A stretch of DNA of 64,000 bases from Aureimonas populi (GCF_017815515.1 NZ_CP072611.1:2046001-2110000), one strand, 5' to 3'; positions 44,443 through 53,513 are shown, numbered from the stretch's first letter. The notes: generated by a model not told the origin, from the sequence alone. A program made the numbers and translations.

Positions 44443-44604
44443 GAACTGCCGGCCGCGCAGATGTGCTGGCCGGACGATCCGACGCCGCGAAACGGGGCTG
44501 CCGACGAAACGGCCGCATCGGCTCGGCACCTCCTTTCGCGCCCGAGAACGCCTCCCGTAACCGGTCCGGCTCTTCCTTGACCGAGCGGAGGGCCCTCCCG
44601 CCGA

Positions 44605-44961
44605 TCAGCGACTAATGTCCACGAGGGGAGAGAAGCCCCCGTAGATCATGCGCTTCCCGTCGAAGGGCATCTCGCCGATCTGCTCCATGCGCGGATCCTC
44701 CATCATCTGCTTGTGCCCGGCATCGCGCGTCGCCTTGTCCGGCCATTCGATCCAGGAAAACAGGACGACCTCGTCCTCGAGGGCCTTCACCGCGCCCCTG
44801 AAGTCGGTGATCTTGCCGTCCGGCACGTCATCGCCCCAGCACTCCACGCAGCGCGTCGCGCCGAACTCCAGGAACAGCTTCAGCGCGGCCTGTGCGTGAA
44901 CGCGGTAGGCTTCCTTGTTGGCGGCCGGCACCGCCACGACGAATCCGTCAATGTAGGACAT
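44605..44961 (-). CDS. DUF1428 family protein (YbaA-like)
   Basis: A 118-residue protein matching DUF1428: MSYIDGFVVAVPAANKEAY, ECWGDDVPDGKITDFRGAVKA, VVLFSWIEWPDKATRDAGHKQMMEDPRM and PFDGKRMIYGGFSPLVDI. It has a ferredoxin-like dimeric alpha/beta barrel pattern; function is unknown. It follows the VOC gene by 30 bases on the minus strand, probably in one unit. It has no flagellar connection and runs against the surrounding operon. Confidence 0.9.
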   Translation of the reverse strand: MSYIDGFVVAVPAANKEAYRVHAQAALKLFLEFGATRCVECWGDDVPDGKITDFRGAVKALEDEVVLFSWIEWPDKATRDAGHKQMMEDPRMEQIGEMPFDGKRMIYGGFSPLVDISR

Positions 44962-44991
44962 GGGGGCTTTCTCCTCTGCTTCGCGTGATCG

Positions 44992-45411
44992 TCAGCCGGC
45001 CATCGCGGCCGTGGCGGCCTCCATGTCCATCCACATCACTTCCCATATATGGCCGTCCGGGTCCTCGAAGGAGCGCCCGTACATGAAGCCGAAATCCTGG
45101 GTGGGCGTCGGATCCGGCGCGCCGCCCGCCTCCCGTGCCTTCTCCACGAGCCCATCCACCTCGCCGCGGCTTTCGGCCGAAACGCACAGGAGCACCTGCG
45201 CGCTCGCCTTGGCGTCGACGATGGGCTTGGGCGTGAACTGTGCGAATTTCCCGTGGGTGAGGAGCATGGCGTGGATCGTGTCGGAGAACACGAGGCAGGC
45301 CGCCGTCTCGTCGGTGCACTGCGGGTTCACCCGTCCGCCCACCGCCTCGTAGAAGGCCGTGGACCGTTTCAGGTCGCTGACCGGAAGGTTCACGAAAATC
45401 AGCTTGCTCAT
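44992..45411 (-). CDS. VOC-superfamily (glyoxalase/bleomycin resistance-like) protein
   Basis: A 139-residue protein from ATG 45411 with a GAGGGAGGG ribosome site; an in-frame extension to 45474 is unlikely. The paired beta-alpha-beta modules begin SKLIFVNLPVSDLKRSTAFYEAVGG and end DFGFMYGRSFEDPDGHIWEVMWMD, where the acidic residue is a usual metal ligand. This subfamily is often annotated as lactoylglutathione lyase-like, but substrates are seldom known. It is divergent from the HxlR-type regulator gene and probably controlled by it. Confidence 0.88.
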   Translation of the reverse strand: MSKLIFVNLPVSDLKRSTAFYEAVGGRVNPQCTDETAACLVFSDTIHAMLLTHGKFAQFTPKPIVDAKASAQVLLCVSAESRGEVDGLVEKAREAGGAPDPTPTQDFGFMYGRSFEDPDGHIWEVMWMDMEAATAAMAG

Positions 45412-45457
45412 CGGGGCACCCTCCCTCTTGTGTGATTGGAAGAGCCTGCCAGAGGTA

Positions 45458-45493
45458 GTTATAAAAAACAACAATGAAGTTAGAAAAAATAAC
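45458..45493. promoter_or_regulatory. Twin operator for the divergent VOC/HxlR genes
   Basis: GTTATAAAAAACAAC (45458-45472) and GTTAGAAAAAATAAC (45479-45493) are two copies of a GTTR-N7-YAAC inverted repeat. Their starts are 21 bases apart, two helical turns. The stretch is strikingly A-rich in a GC-rich region. It is the likely binding site of the adjacent HxlR-type regulator and probably overlaps both promoters. Confidence 0.6.
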
Positions 45494-45497
45494 TGAT

Positions 45498-46193
45498 ATG
45501 GAATCCCCGCTTGGCAAGCGCCGCTACGAGGACGCCTGCGCGGCCGCCCATGCGCTCGACCTCTTCGGCGAGCGCTGGGCGCTCCTCGTGATGCGCGAAC
45601 TCATGCTCGGCCCCCGGCGCTTCACGGACCTTCGCGCGGGCCTGCCCGGCATCAGCGCGAATGTGCTGACGCAGCGGCTGGAGGGGCTGGAGGCGGCGGG
45701 CGTGATCGAGCGCCGCCGCCTGCCGCCACCGTCCGGCGCGCCGGTCTACGAACTGACGGCATGGGGCTACGAGGCGGAGCCGATCTTTCAGGCGCTGGGG
45801 CGCTGGGCCTCGCGCTCGCCCTTCCACGATCCGACATTGCCCTTCAGCGCGGCCTCCTTCGCCCTTTCGCTGCGCACGATGATCGACGTGCGCGCGGCGA
45901 GGGGGATCGAGGCCCATATCGGCTTCCGCTTCGCGGGCGAGACCTACCGGGCGCGCCTGGCCGCGGGCGCCATCGACATCCGGCGCGAGGGAATCGAGGG
46001 GGCCGACCTTGTGTTCGAGGCCACGCCCGCCATCATGGCGTCTGCGATCTATGGCGGCAGGCCGCTGCGCGAGCTGGAGGAGGCAGGCGCCCTCTCCATC
46101 AGCGGCGAGCGCGCCCTCGCGGAGCGGTTCGTCACCCTGTTTCCGCTTCCGCCCAAGGCGGAGGCGCCGCGCGTTCAGCCCGGCAAAAGTTAA
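45498..46193 (+). CDS. HxlR-type winged-helix regulator with C-terminal SCP2-like domain
   Basis: About 231 residues from ATG 45498. The HxlR domain (about 5-100) has CAAAHALDLFGERWALLVMRELMLGPRRFTDLRAGLPGISANVLTQRLEGLEAAGVIERRRLPPP. The rest (about 125-225) looks like an SCP2/sterol-carrier fold (GFRFAGETYRARLAAGAIDIRREG). An ATG at 45474 would add eight residues encoded by the second operator copy, and neither start has a clear ribosome site, so 45498 is preferred. It probably represses itself and the divergent VOC-DUF1428 genes. The ligand is unknown. Confidence 0.85.
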   Translation: MESPLGKRRYEDACAAAHALDLFGERWALLVMRELMLGPRRFTDLRAGLPGISANVLTQRLEGLEAAGVIERRRLPPPSGAPVYELTAWGYEAEPIFQALGRWASRSPFHDPTLPFSAASFALSLRTMIDVRAARGIEAHIGFRFAGETYRARLAAGAIDIRREGIEGADLVFEATPAIMASAIYGGRPLRELEEAGALSISGERALAERFVTLFPLPPKAEAPRVQPGKS

Positions 46194-46204
46194 CGCATCG
46201 ATAA
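46190..46204. promoter_or_regulatory. Near-match CtrA box before flhA
   Basis: TTAACGCATCGATAA has TTAA-N7-ATAA, one mismatch from the CtrA consensus. It overlaps the stop codon of the HxlR gene and lies 69 bases before flhA. Because the cassette separates flhA from fliQ, flhA needs its own promoter. Confidence 0.35.
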
Positions 46205-46258
46205 GGGAGGCGCGGGCCTGCCTTTCCTTCGGCCCGGCAAAGCCTGCCCGAGGAGCCG

Positions 46259-48364
46259 ATGAGCGTCGACACATTGAAGCTTGCAAGGCCCGTGAAGGCC
46301 GCCGCCGTCGCGCGCCAGAGCACGCGCGACATCGGTTTCGCGGTGGGGATCGTCTTCATCCTCGCGGTGCTCTTCGTTCCGATTCCCGCGGTGCTGATCG
46401 ACATGGGCCTCGTCCTGTCCATCGCGCTCTCGGTCCTGATCCTGATGGTGGCGCTCTGGATCCAGAAGCCGCTCGAATTCTCGGCCTTCCCGACGGTTCT
46501 GCTCATCGTCACCATGCTGCGCCTGTCGCTCAACGTGGCGACGACGCGCATCATCCTCTCGCACGGCAATGAGGGCGTGAACGCCGCCGGCTACGTGATC
46601 GGCGGCTTTTCCAGCTTCGTCATGGGCGGTGACTTCGTCATCGGCCTCGTCGTCTTCGCCATCCTGATCACCGTCAACTTCCTCGTCATCACCAAGGGCG
46701 CGACGCGTATCGCGGAAGTGGGCGCGCGTTTCACGCTCGACGCCATTCCCGGCAAGCAGATGGCCATCGACGCCGACCTGTCCGCCGGCCTGATCGACGA
46801 GAAGCAGGCGCAGGCCCGCCGCAAGGAGCTGGAGGAGGAAAGCTCCTTCTTCGGCTCCATGGACGGCGCCTCCAAATTCGTGCGCGGCGATGCCATCGCC
46901 GGCCTCATCATCACCGCCGTCACCATCTTCGGCGGCATCGTCATCGGCATCACGCGCCACGGCATGGACGCCGCGCACGCGGCCGACGTCTTCGTCAAGC
47001 TCTCGGTCGGCGACGGCCTGGTGACGCAGATTCCCGCGCTTATCGTTTCGCTCGCCGCCGGCCTGCTCGTCTCCAAGGGCGGCACCTCCGGCGCGGCCGA
47101 AACGGCGATCATGCGCCAGCTCGGCTATTATCCGCGCGCCCTTCTCGTGGCCGGCGCGCTGATGATCCTCCTGGCCATCCTGCCGGGCCTGCCGTTCCTG
47201 CCCTTCTTCACCATCGGCTCGATCCTGTGCCTGGCCGCCTATGTCATCCCCCGCCGCCGCGCGCAGGAGGCCAAGGTCGTGGAGGACGAGAAGCGGGCGG
47301 TCGAGGAGGAGGCGCTGGAGGCCGAGCGCCAGTCGGTGAAGGAAAGCCTTCGCATCGTCGAGATCGAGCTCGTCCTCGGCAAGCAGCTCTCGGCCCATCT
47401 TTCCTTCTCGCGCGACGAACTGGCGACCCGCGTGCAGAAGATGCGCCGCCGCTTCGCCGCGCGCTACGGCTTCGTCGTGCCGGAGATCAAGCTCTCGGAC
47501 GATCTGGCGGTCGATCCGAAATGCTACGAGATCAAGGTGCACGGCACGCGCGTGGCCAAGCAGGAGCTGCGGCTGGGCGATCTTCTGATCGTGCTCGGCG
47601 AGGCGCCCGAGCCCGACATTCCCCACGACCTCACCAAGGAGCCGGCCTTCGGACTGCGGGCCGCCTGGATTTCCGAGACCTTCGCCAGCGCCGCGCGCCG
47701 GGCGGGCTTCGAGCCGGTCGACACGCTCTCCATCGTGCTGACCCACCTGTCGGAGGTGATCCGCAACAATCTCGCCCATCTCCTGTCCTACAAGGACATG
47801 CGGGCGCTGCTGGACCGGCTGGAGCCGGAATACAAGCGGCTGATCGACGAGATCGTGCCCGCGCACATGTCCCATTCGGGCCTTCAGGCGGTGCTCAAGC
47901 TCCTGCTCGCCGAGCGCGTCTCCATCCGCAACCTCACGCTGATCCTGGAGGCCATCGCGGAAATCTCGCCGCATGTGCGCCGCTCGGAGAAGATCGTGGA
48001 GCATGTGCGCATGCGCATGGCGCAGCAGATCTGCGGCGACCTCCTGCACAACGGCCAGCTCGCGGTGCTGCGCCTGGGCAACCGCTGGGACCTGGCGTTC
48101 CACCAGGCGCTGAAGCGCGACGCCAAGGGCGACGTCATCGAATTCGACATCGACCCGCGCCTCGTGGAGGAGTTCGCGACCGAGGCCTCGAAGGTCATCC
48201 GCGAGAAGACGGCCGAGGGAGAGAACTTCGTGCTCGTCGCCTCCCCGGACGCGCGACCCTACGTGCGCATGATGATCGAGCGCATTTTCGTGAACCTTCC
48301 GGTACTCTCGCATCTGGAGATCGCGCGCGGCATCGACATCAAGGCGCTCGGAACGGTCTCGTGA
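46259..48364 (+). CDS. flhA: Flagellar export gate protein FlhA
   Basis: A 701-residue export apparatus protein. About eight helices lie in residues 25-330. The FHIPEP signature region [27 protein letters not shown] is intact. The cytoplasmic domain (about 360-701) contains [51 protein letters not shown]. FlhA uses the proton gradient and docks substrate-chaperone complexes. A GAGGAG ribosome site precedes the ATG. Its stop overlaps the fliR start (GTGA). Confidence 0.97.
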   Translation: MSVDTLKLARPVKAAAVARQSTRDIGFAVGIVFILAVLFVPIPAVLIDMGLVLSIALSVLILMVALWIQKPLEFSAFPTVLLIVTMLRLSLNVATTRIILSHGNEGVNAAGYVIGGFSSFVMGGDFVIGLVVFAILITVNFLVITKGATRIAEVGARFTLDAIPGKQMAIDADLSAGLIDEKQAQARRKELEEESSFFGSMDGASKFVRGDAIAGLIITAVTIFGGIVIGITRHGMDAAHAADVFVKLSVGDGLVTQIPALIVSLAAGLLVSKGGTSGAAETAIMRQLGYYPRALLVAGALMILLAILPGLPFLPFFTIGSILCLAAYVIPRRRAQEAKVVEDEKRAVEEEALEAERQSVKESLRIVEIELVLGKQLSAHLSFSRDELATRVQKMRRRFAARYGFVVPEIKLSDDLAVDPKCYEIKVHGTRVAKQELRLGDLLIVLGEAPEPDIPHDLTKEPAFGLRAAWISETFASAARRAGFEPVDTLSIVLTHLSEVIRNNLAHLLSYKDMRALLDRLEPEYKRLIDEIVPAHMSHSGLQAVLKLLLAERVSIRNLTLILEAIAEISPHVRRSEKIVEHVRMRMAQQICGDLLHNGQLAVLRLGNRWDLAFHQALKRDAKGDVIEFDIDPRLVEEFATEASKVIREKTAEGENFVLVASPDARPYVRMMIERIFVNLPVLSHLEIARGIDIKALGTVS

Positions 48365-49116
48365 CGCCGGAGGCGACCAGCGTCATCCTGGCTCTCTTCC
48401 TGATCTTCTGCCGGATCGGGAGTTGCCTGATGCTGCTGCCGGGCTATTCCTCCCTCCGCATTCCCGCGCAGGTGCGCCTCTTCGTCGCCTTCGCGCTGTC
48501 GCTGGCCATCTCGCCCGGGCTTCTGCCGGACATCCTGCCGCTGGTGCGCGAGGGGGGCGACGATGCGCGGCTCCAGCTCATCGTCACCGAAATCCTCAAC
48601 GGGGCGATGATCGGGCTTCTGGGGCGCGTCTTCCTGCTCGCGCTCCAGTTCGCCGGCAATTTCGTCGCCAACGCCATCGGCATGGGCATGGCGCTCGGCA
48701 CGCCCATCGACGAGACCGACCCGGTGCCCGCGCTCGTCACCCTCATCACCATGACGGCGACGGTCATCATCTTCTCGCTGAACCTGCATGCCGAGGTGAT
48801 CCTCGCGCTTCTGGCCTCCTACGCCACCTTGCCGGTGGCGATGGGCTTTGCGCCGCGCGCCGGGCTGATGGCGCTCGCCGATAATCTCGACGAGACCTTT
48901 CTCCTGTGCCTGCGGATCGCCAGCCCCTTCGTCGTCTACGCGGTGATCGTCAACTTCGCCATCGGCCTCGCCAACAAGCTGACGCCGCAGATCCCGGTCT
49001 ACTTCATCTCGCTGCCCTTCGTTCTGATGGGCGGGCTGTTCCTGCTCGGATTTTCCATCGGCGATTTCCTCACGCAGTTCACCGAGGCGTTCCGCAACTG
49101 GGTGTACAACGGATGA
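48361..49116 (+). CDS. fliR: Flagellar export gate protein FliR
   Basis: A 251-residue protein with about six helices starting at GTG 48361. Characteristic segments are [55 protein letters not shown] and [29 protein letters not shown]. It is the single-copy subunit of the FliPQR pore. It overlaps the fliJ-like gene by four bases. Confidence 0.96.
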   Translation: MTPEATSVILALFLIFCRIGSCLMLLPGYSSLRIPAQVRLFVAFALSLAISPGLLPDILPLVREGGDDARLQLIVTEILNGAMIGLLGRVFLLALQFAGNFVANAIGMGMALGTPIDETDPVPALVTLITMTATVIIFSLNLHAEVILALLASYATLPVAMGFAPRAGLMALADNLDETFLLCLRIASPFVVYAVIVNFAIGLANKLTPQIPVYFISLPFVLMGGLFLLGFSIGDFLTQFTEAFRNWVYNG

Positions 49117-49523
49117 GCGCCACACGCGCCCAGCGGCTGGAGCGCCTGCTCAAGGTGCAGGAGAAGCGCCGTGCCATGGAGGAGTGGCGGCTGGCCGAGC
49201 TGCGCCGGCAGGACGCGGCGCTGGAACGGGAGGCGCACGACATCCTCGCCAGCCTCGGCGAGCAGTCCCTCCTGAACGGCCTGTTCCTGGAGGCCAAGTC
49301 CAGCGCGCTGAAGCGCAAGGAGGCCGAGCGCGTTCGCCTGCTGGCGCAGGAGGAGACGGTCCGCGCCCGGCTTCTGGACGCCGCCGCCACCGAGAAGCGG
49401 CTGGAGCGCCTTTCGGGCGAGGCGCGGCTGGCGGAGGACGCGGCGGCCGAGGCCGCGCGGCTTTCCGATACGCTCGACACCTATCTGTCCGCGGCAAGGC
49501 GCGCAGGCGCAAGCCTCGAATAA
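49113..49523 (+). CDS. FliJ-like coiled-coil protein
   Basis: A 136-residue protein, almost wholly helical and charged (RAQRLERLLKVQEKRRAMEEWRLAELRRQDAALEREAHDIL). The antiparallel coiled-coil form and length match FliJ, which sits in the FliI hexamer and connects to FlhA. Direct sequence identity is not strong enough to prove it. It starts at the ATGA overlap with fliR, and no other FliJ candidate lies in the window. Confidence 0.7.
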   Translation: MSATRAQRLERLLKVQEKRRAMEEWRLAELRRQDAALEREAHDILASLGEQSLLNGLFLEAKSSALKRKEAERVRLLAQEETVRARLLDAAATEKRLERLSGEARLAEDAAAEAARLSDTLDTYLSAARRAGASLE

Positions 49524-49547
49524 GAGTGGTCGGCTACGTCTTTCGCC

Positions 49548-50018
49548 ATGACGATCGCTTCTGTTTCCGCCCTTCAGCTCCCGCTTGCCGCCCAGCCGGC
49601 CGAGCCTTCCCGCGCCGCGTCCGACCGGCAGGCGGACGGCGCCTTCGCGGCGGAGCTGGGCGGGGTGGAGGCAAGGCGCGCGGGCGCGGCCGACATGCCG
49701 CCGGCCATCCACGGCAAGGGCGGCCAGAGCGGCAAGGCGGGCCCGCTCCAGCAGTTCGAGGGCTTCGTGCTGCGCACCTTCGTGGAAGCGATGCTGCCGC
49801 AGGAGAATACGAGCTTTTTCGGTTCCGGCACGGCGGGCGGCATCTGGCGCTCCATGCTGGCCGAGAAGCTGGGAGACGAGATCGCGGCCGCGGGCGGCAT
49901 CGGCATCGCCGAGATGCTGGCCCGCGACCCCACCCTTGCGCCTGAGGCGCAGGACACGCTGCGCGACACGCAGGCGCGCCAGGACGCGGCCGGCGCCGCG
50001 AAGCTGACATCCATCTAA
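49548..50018 (+). CDS. Rod-binding protein, FlgJ N-terminal domain only
   Basis: A 156-residue protein. Residues about 66-125 match the FlgJ rod-binding domain: LQQFEGFVLRTFVEAMLPQENTSFFGSGTAGGIWRSMLAEKLGDEIAAAGGIGIAEML. The glucosaminidase domain of enteric FlgJ is absent, as usual in alphaproteobacteria, so a separate enzyme must open the peptidoglycan. It acts as a rod scaffold or cap in the periplasm. It lies 25 bases after the fliJ-like gene. Confidence 0.88.
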   Translation: MTIASVSALQLPLAAQPAEPSRAASDRQADGAFAAELGGVEARRAGAADMPPAIHGKGGQSGKAGPLQQFEGFVLRTFVEAMLPQENTSFFGSGTAGGIWRSMLAEKLGDEIAAAGGIGIAEMLARDPTLAPEAQDTLRDTQARQDAAGAAKLTSI

Positions 50019-50071
50019 GAACCTCGAGGCGCCCCGGGACGGGGGCCTCCGCGTATCGGGAGCGAAGAGTT

Positions 50072-50425
50072 TTGGAAGCGGTTCTGACCCAGGCCATCAA
50101 TCGACTTGAAGCGGTGCTCGCCGGCGAGACCACGGCGCTGCGCGCCGGCCGGCGCATCGACCTCGGCGAAACCAGCAATCGCAAGAACCAGAGCCTTCTC
50201 GAGCTCACCCGCATCGCGCGCGGGCTCGACCTGGGCACGGTGACGGACGGCCTTCAGGACCGCCTGTCCACGCTGCGCGCGCGCCTGGAGGACAACCGCC
50301 GTGTTCTCCAGCTCCACATGGAAGCCACCGACGAGATCGCCGGGCTCATCTCGCGCCAGATGGCGGCGGCCGAATCCGACGGCACCTACGGCGCCTCGGT
50401 CAACGGCGTGACGGTCTCGCGATGA
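50072..50425 (+). CDS. FlgN-like export chaperone
   Basis: A 117-residue helical protein that appears to start at TTG 50072 (GGGAGCG upstream). It has MEAVLTQAINRLEAVLAGETTALRAGRRIDLGETSNRKNQSLLELTR followed by a long helix, the arrangement of FlgN chaperones for FlgK and FlgL. The C-terminus TYGASVNGVTVSR is unstructured. Position after the rod-binding gene supports a flagellar role. Its stop overlaps the next start (ATGA). Confidence 0.72.
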   Translation: MEAVLTQAINRLEAVLAGETTALRAGRRIDLGETSNRKNQSLLELTRIARGLDLGTVTDGLQDRLSTLRARLEDNRRVLQLHMEATDEIAGLISRQMAAAESDGTYGASVNGVTVSR

Positions 50426-50898
50426 TCAAGATCCTTCTTCTCGGCCTCTGGGTCGCGGCCGTTTCGCTGGGGTCCACCTATGTGGTGGCCTCGGTGCGCT
50501 CGGGCACGGTCGCCGAGAAGGAGGAGCCGACCTACTTCGCCGGCCTCGACTATCGGCGCACCGATGCCATCTCCGTGCCGATCATCGCGGAGGGGAATAT
50601 CCAGGGCTACGTGCTCGCCCGCTTCGTCTATACGATCGACGGGCAGACGGTGGCCACCATGGCCGTGCCGCCGGACCCCTTCGTGCTCGACGAGGCCTTC
50701 CGGCGGGTCTACTCCGTCAGCGGCTTCGATTTCGAGCGCCCGGAGCGCTACGATCTGGCGGCCCTGACGGGCGATATCCGCGTCGCCGTCAACGAGCGGC
50801 TCGGCCGCGACGTGGTGCGCGAGGTGCTGGTGGAGCAGTTCGATTTCCTGCCGCGCAACGAAATGGGCGGGGAAGGCATGAAGCGCTACCTCCAGTGA
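50422..50898 (+). CDS. Membrane-anchored FliL-like protein of flagellar cluster
   Basis: A 158-residue protein. One N-terminal helix (about residues 3-24) is followed by a periplasmic domain of beta strands (ISVPIIAEGNIQGYVLARFVYTIDG). The final segment LTGDIRVAVNERLGRDVVREVLVEQFDFLPRNE is similar in pattern to the end of FliL. I infer a FliL-like fold, not identity with FliL, which is encoded at 30259. It is translationally coupled to the FlgN-like gene and conserved by position in rhizobial clusters as I recall. Function unknown; stator or ring support is plausible. Confidence 0.75.
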   Translation: MIKILLLGLWVAAVSLGSTYVVASVRSGTVAEKEEPTYFAGLDYRRTDAISVPIIAEGNIQGYVLARFVYTIDGQTVATMAVPPDPFVLDEAFRRVYSVSGFDFERPERYDLAALTGDIRVAVNERLGRDVVREVLVEQFDFLPRNEMGGEGMKRYLQ

Positions 50899-50962
50899 AG
50901 CCGTTCAGCTTGCGGTAACAGCTTTTCGTTAAGCATGACGGGCCGACCGACGGAAAGCCGCG

Positions 50963-53125
50963 ATGATCTCCACCTTCTCCAATTACCGCTTCTACGCCAA
51001 CGACATGGCAAGCTCGCTGGCGCGCATCGAGGCGGACGCCTCGGTCAAGCGCGAGGCGCAGTATTACGCCGACAATATCGGCAAGGTGGAGACGGTCGAC
51101 GACTTCCTCTCCGACTATCGCCTCTCCTCATACGCGCTGAAGGCCTACGGGCTGGAAGCGCAGATCGGCTCCACGGCCTTCGTGCGGCAGATCCTCGAAA
51201 GCGACCTTTCGGACGCGACGAGCTTCGCCAACCGCCTGACCGATCCGCGCTATCGCGACTTCGCCAGCGCCTTCGACTTCGCCTCCGCCAGCGCGCCGAC
51301 CTCCCTCCAGAGCCAGGCCCAGACGGACCGGCTGGTGGAGGCCTATTCGGAGCATGTCGTGCGCGCCGGCTCTCTCGCCGCGCAGAAGGCCTCCGCCTTC
51401 GAGACCATGATCGGCACCGCGACTTCGGTGGATCAGTTGCTGAACGACCCGGCCTCCTTCGAGATGATCGCCAGGATCGCCGGCTTCGATCCCAAGATCA
51501 CCTCGAAGGAGTATGTCAGGGCGGTGATCCTGGGCGCTCCGTCGCAAGGGGCGGGCGGGATCGACTTCCTGTCGCGCGCCTTCTCGTTCGATTCGGCCGG
51601 AAAGGCGCCGGCCGGCGAGGCGCAGAGCGCGGCGAACACGGCGGACTTCATCGGGCGCTACCTCACGGCGGTGGGGCAGGGGAACAGCAGCCAGGCAGCG
51701 GCCTTCGAGGCCCGCCATTTCGAGCGCCAGATGGCGTCGATCACCACGGTCGAGCAACTGGTGGACGATCCGACGCTCTACCGCGTGATCGGCATCTCCT
51801 TCGGGCTCGATCCGGCGGCCGACACCCCCGCCTTCCTCCTCAAGGTGCTGACCCAGTCGCCGCAGGACGCCGACAGCGAGGTCTCCAAGCTCCTGAACGG
51901 CACGGAGGCGCAGAAGGCGCGGGGCGAGAAGCTGCTGGCCCTCGCTGAGGCGTTCGACTTCTCGGCCGAAGGCACGGCCGAGCCCGGCAAGGCCATCGGC
52001 GCGACGGCCGCCTCGGCGTTGACCGAAAAGTTCTACGCCGCCTATCCCTCCTCCTCGACGGCCGGCGATATCGCGCTGAAGACCAATTCCTTCCGCGTTC
52101 AGCTCACCAGGATGAACTCGATCAACGACCTTCTGGGGCGCGATCCCGTCTACGGAAAGGCGGCGTTCGACTACATCCTGAAGGCCTTCGACATCGACCC
52201 GACCTTCGAGAGCAACACCAAGATCCGCAAGGTCCTGCAAAGCGATCCTTCGGACCCGAATTCCTTCGTCCGCTCGCTGAACGACGAACGCTACGAGAAG
52301 CTGGCGGCCGCGTTCAACTTCGATGCGAACGGGCAGGTGCGCAGCGAGCGGCTGGTGCAATCCGTGCGCGTCCAGCAGAGCACGGCGGCCCTCTATTCGG
52401 CCAGCTTCGGCACCGACCAGAGCGACAGCGTGAAGGCCTCGGTGCGCGCCGCGACTGAAACCTATCTGGAACAGGTCGGCGGCATCCGTTCCCTGGAGGA
52501 CTTCCTCGCCAGCGGGGACGTCCTCGCCTACGCCCTGAAGGCCCATGGGCTGGACCAGGAAAAGCTGACACCGGCCGAAATCCGCAAGCTCGTGACCAGC
52601 GACCTCGCCGACCCGGACAGCTACGCCAACGCCTTCGGCGACGCGCGCTACAGGGATTTCGCCGGAAGCTTCAACTTCCAGCCGGACGGGCGGATCGGCC
52701 TGGCGGGGGAGAGCGTCCAGCGCCCGGCCGACTTCCTCACCGCCCAGAACCTCTATCTCCTGCAATTGATGGAGTCGCAGGCCGGCGAGACGAGCGAGGG
52801 CACGCGGCTCGCGCTCTACTTCCTGCGCAAGTCGCCCGAAATCGAGAACGCCTTCTCGATCCTCGCCGACAAGGCGCTGTACGAGGTGGCGCGCACCGCG
52901 CTGGGGCTTCCCGCCTCCATGTCGCAGCTCGACATCGACCGGCAGGCCGCGATCCTGGAGCAGCGCCTGGATTTCGACGACTTCAAGGATCCGGCCAGGC
53001 TGGACCGTTTCATCTCCCGCTTCTCGGCGCTCTACGACATCGAGAACGGCACGGGATCGGCTTCCGCGCCGGTGCTCCAGCTCTTCGGCAACTCCGGCTC
53101 CAGCGGCGTGCTCGGCCTCTTCTGA
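50963..53125 (+). CDS. DUF1217 repeat protein of the flagellar cluster
   Basis: A 720-residue protein with no signal peptide or helix long enough for a membrane. About six copies of a 60-80-residue DUF1217 unit can be laid out: near residues 45-106, 156-210, 263-333, 387-453, 511-572 and 614-700. The clearest share a pattern of xxDFLSDYRLSSYALKAYGL, a helix, DLSDATSFANRLTDPRYRDFA and an AF-F end. DUF1217 proteins occur beside flagellar genes in alphaproteobacteria and may be exported with the rod or hook. It starts 64 bases after the FliL-like gene and converges with the PilZ gene three bases away. Confidence 0.85.
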   Translation: MISTFSNYRFYANDMASSLARIEADASVKREAQYYADNIGKVETVDDFLSDYRLSSYALKAYGLEAQIGSTAFVRQILESDLSDATSFANRLTDPRYRDFASAFDFASASAPTSLQSQAQTDRLVEAYSEHVVRAGSLAAQKASAFETMIGTATSVDQLLNDPASFEMIARIAGFDPKITSKEYVRAVILGAPSQGAGGIDFLSRAFSFDSAGKAPAGEAQSAANTADFIGRYLTAVGQGNSSQAAAFEARHFERQMASITTVEQLVDDPTLYRVIGISFGLDPAADTPAFLLKVLTQSPQDADSEVSKLLNGTEAQKARGEKLLALAEAFDFSAEGTAEPGKAIGATAASALTEKFYAAYPSSSTAGDIALKTNSFRVQLTRMNSINDLLGRDPVYGKAAFDYILKAFDIDPTFESNTKIRKVLQSDPSDPNSFVRSLNDERYEKLAAAFNFDANGQVRSERLVQSVRVQQSTAALYSASFGTDQSDSVKASVRAATETYLEQVGGIRSLEDFLASGDVLAYALKAHGLDQEKLTPAEIRKLVTSDLADPDSYANAFGDARYRDFAGSFNFQPDGRIGLAGESVQRPADFLTAQNLYLLQLMESQAGETSEGTRLALYFLRKSPEIENAFSILADKALYEVARTALGLPASMSQLDIDRQAAILEQRLDFDDFKDPARLDRFISRFSALYDIENGTGSASAPVLQLFGNSGSSGVLGLF

Positions 53126-53128
53126 GCC

Positions 53129-53443
53129 TCAGCGCACAGCGTAGTACGGGCCGGCGATCCGGGTCATCTCCCGGCGGTCCGGCTGCTCGGCAAGCCCCTC
53201 GCGAACAAGGCCGGCCTCGGTCTTCTCCTGCCACACGGCGCGGGCGGCCCAGCGCTCACCCTCCCGCTCGTCGAGAAGCAGGAACTCCTCCGGCAACGCG
53301 CCCGGCTCGAAGCGCCTGATCCGCACGCCAGCCGCCGAGCGGTCGAGAATCATGCAATCGGCGATGAACCCGCCCTTCATGTCCAGCAGCTTGCCGGGCC
53401 GCAGGCGTGTGCGCCGTCGCGGGTCGTTCCGCCGTTCCGCCAT
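53129..53443 (-). CDS. PilZ-domain c-di-GMP receptor
   Basis: About 104 residues from ATG 53443 (an alternative ATG is at 53452). The c-di-GMP binding motifs are visible: RxxxR within DPRRRTRLRPG and DRSAAGVRI as the DxSxxG motif about 25 residues on. A beta-barrel pattern follows (FLLLDEREGERWAARAVWQE). Such single-domain proteins often modulate motility or polysaccharide output. It lies at the flagellar cluster edge, convergent with the DUF1217 gene. The target is unknown. Confidence 0.85.
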   Translation of the reverse strand: MAERRNDPRRRTRLRPGKLLDMKGGFIADCMILDRSAAGVRIRRFEPGALPEEFLLLDEREGERWAARAVWQEKTEAGLVREGLAEQPDRREMTRIAGPYYAVR

Positions 53444-53513
53444 CGCCCCCATGCCTCCACCTCGCTCGCCGACGGAGAGTATAGGGCATGAAGCCGGCGC
53501 TGCGTCCATATCC

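Noticed and set aside
44521..44545. Sigma-54-like sequence GGCACCTCCTTTCGC
   Set aside because: The spacing between GG and GC is one base too long, and no activator or enhancer-type site is evident.
44461..44580. A 39-residue frame after fliQ
   Set aside because: No ribosome site and the composition is like random GC-rich sequence.
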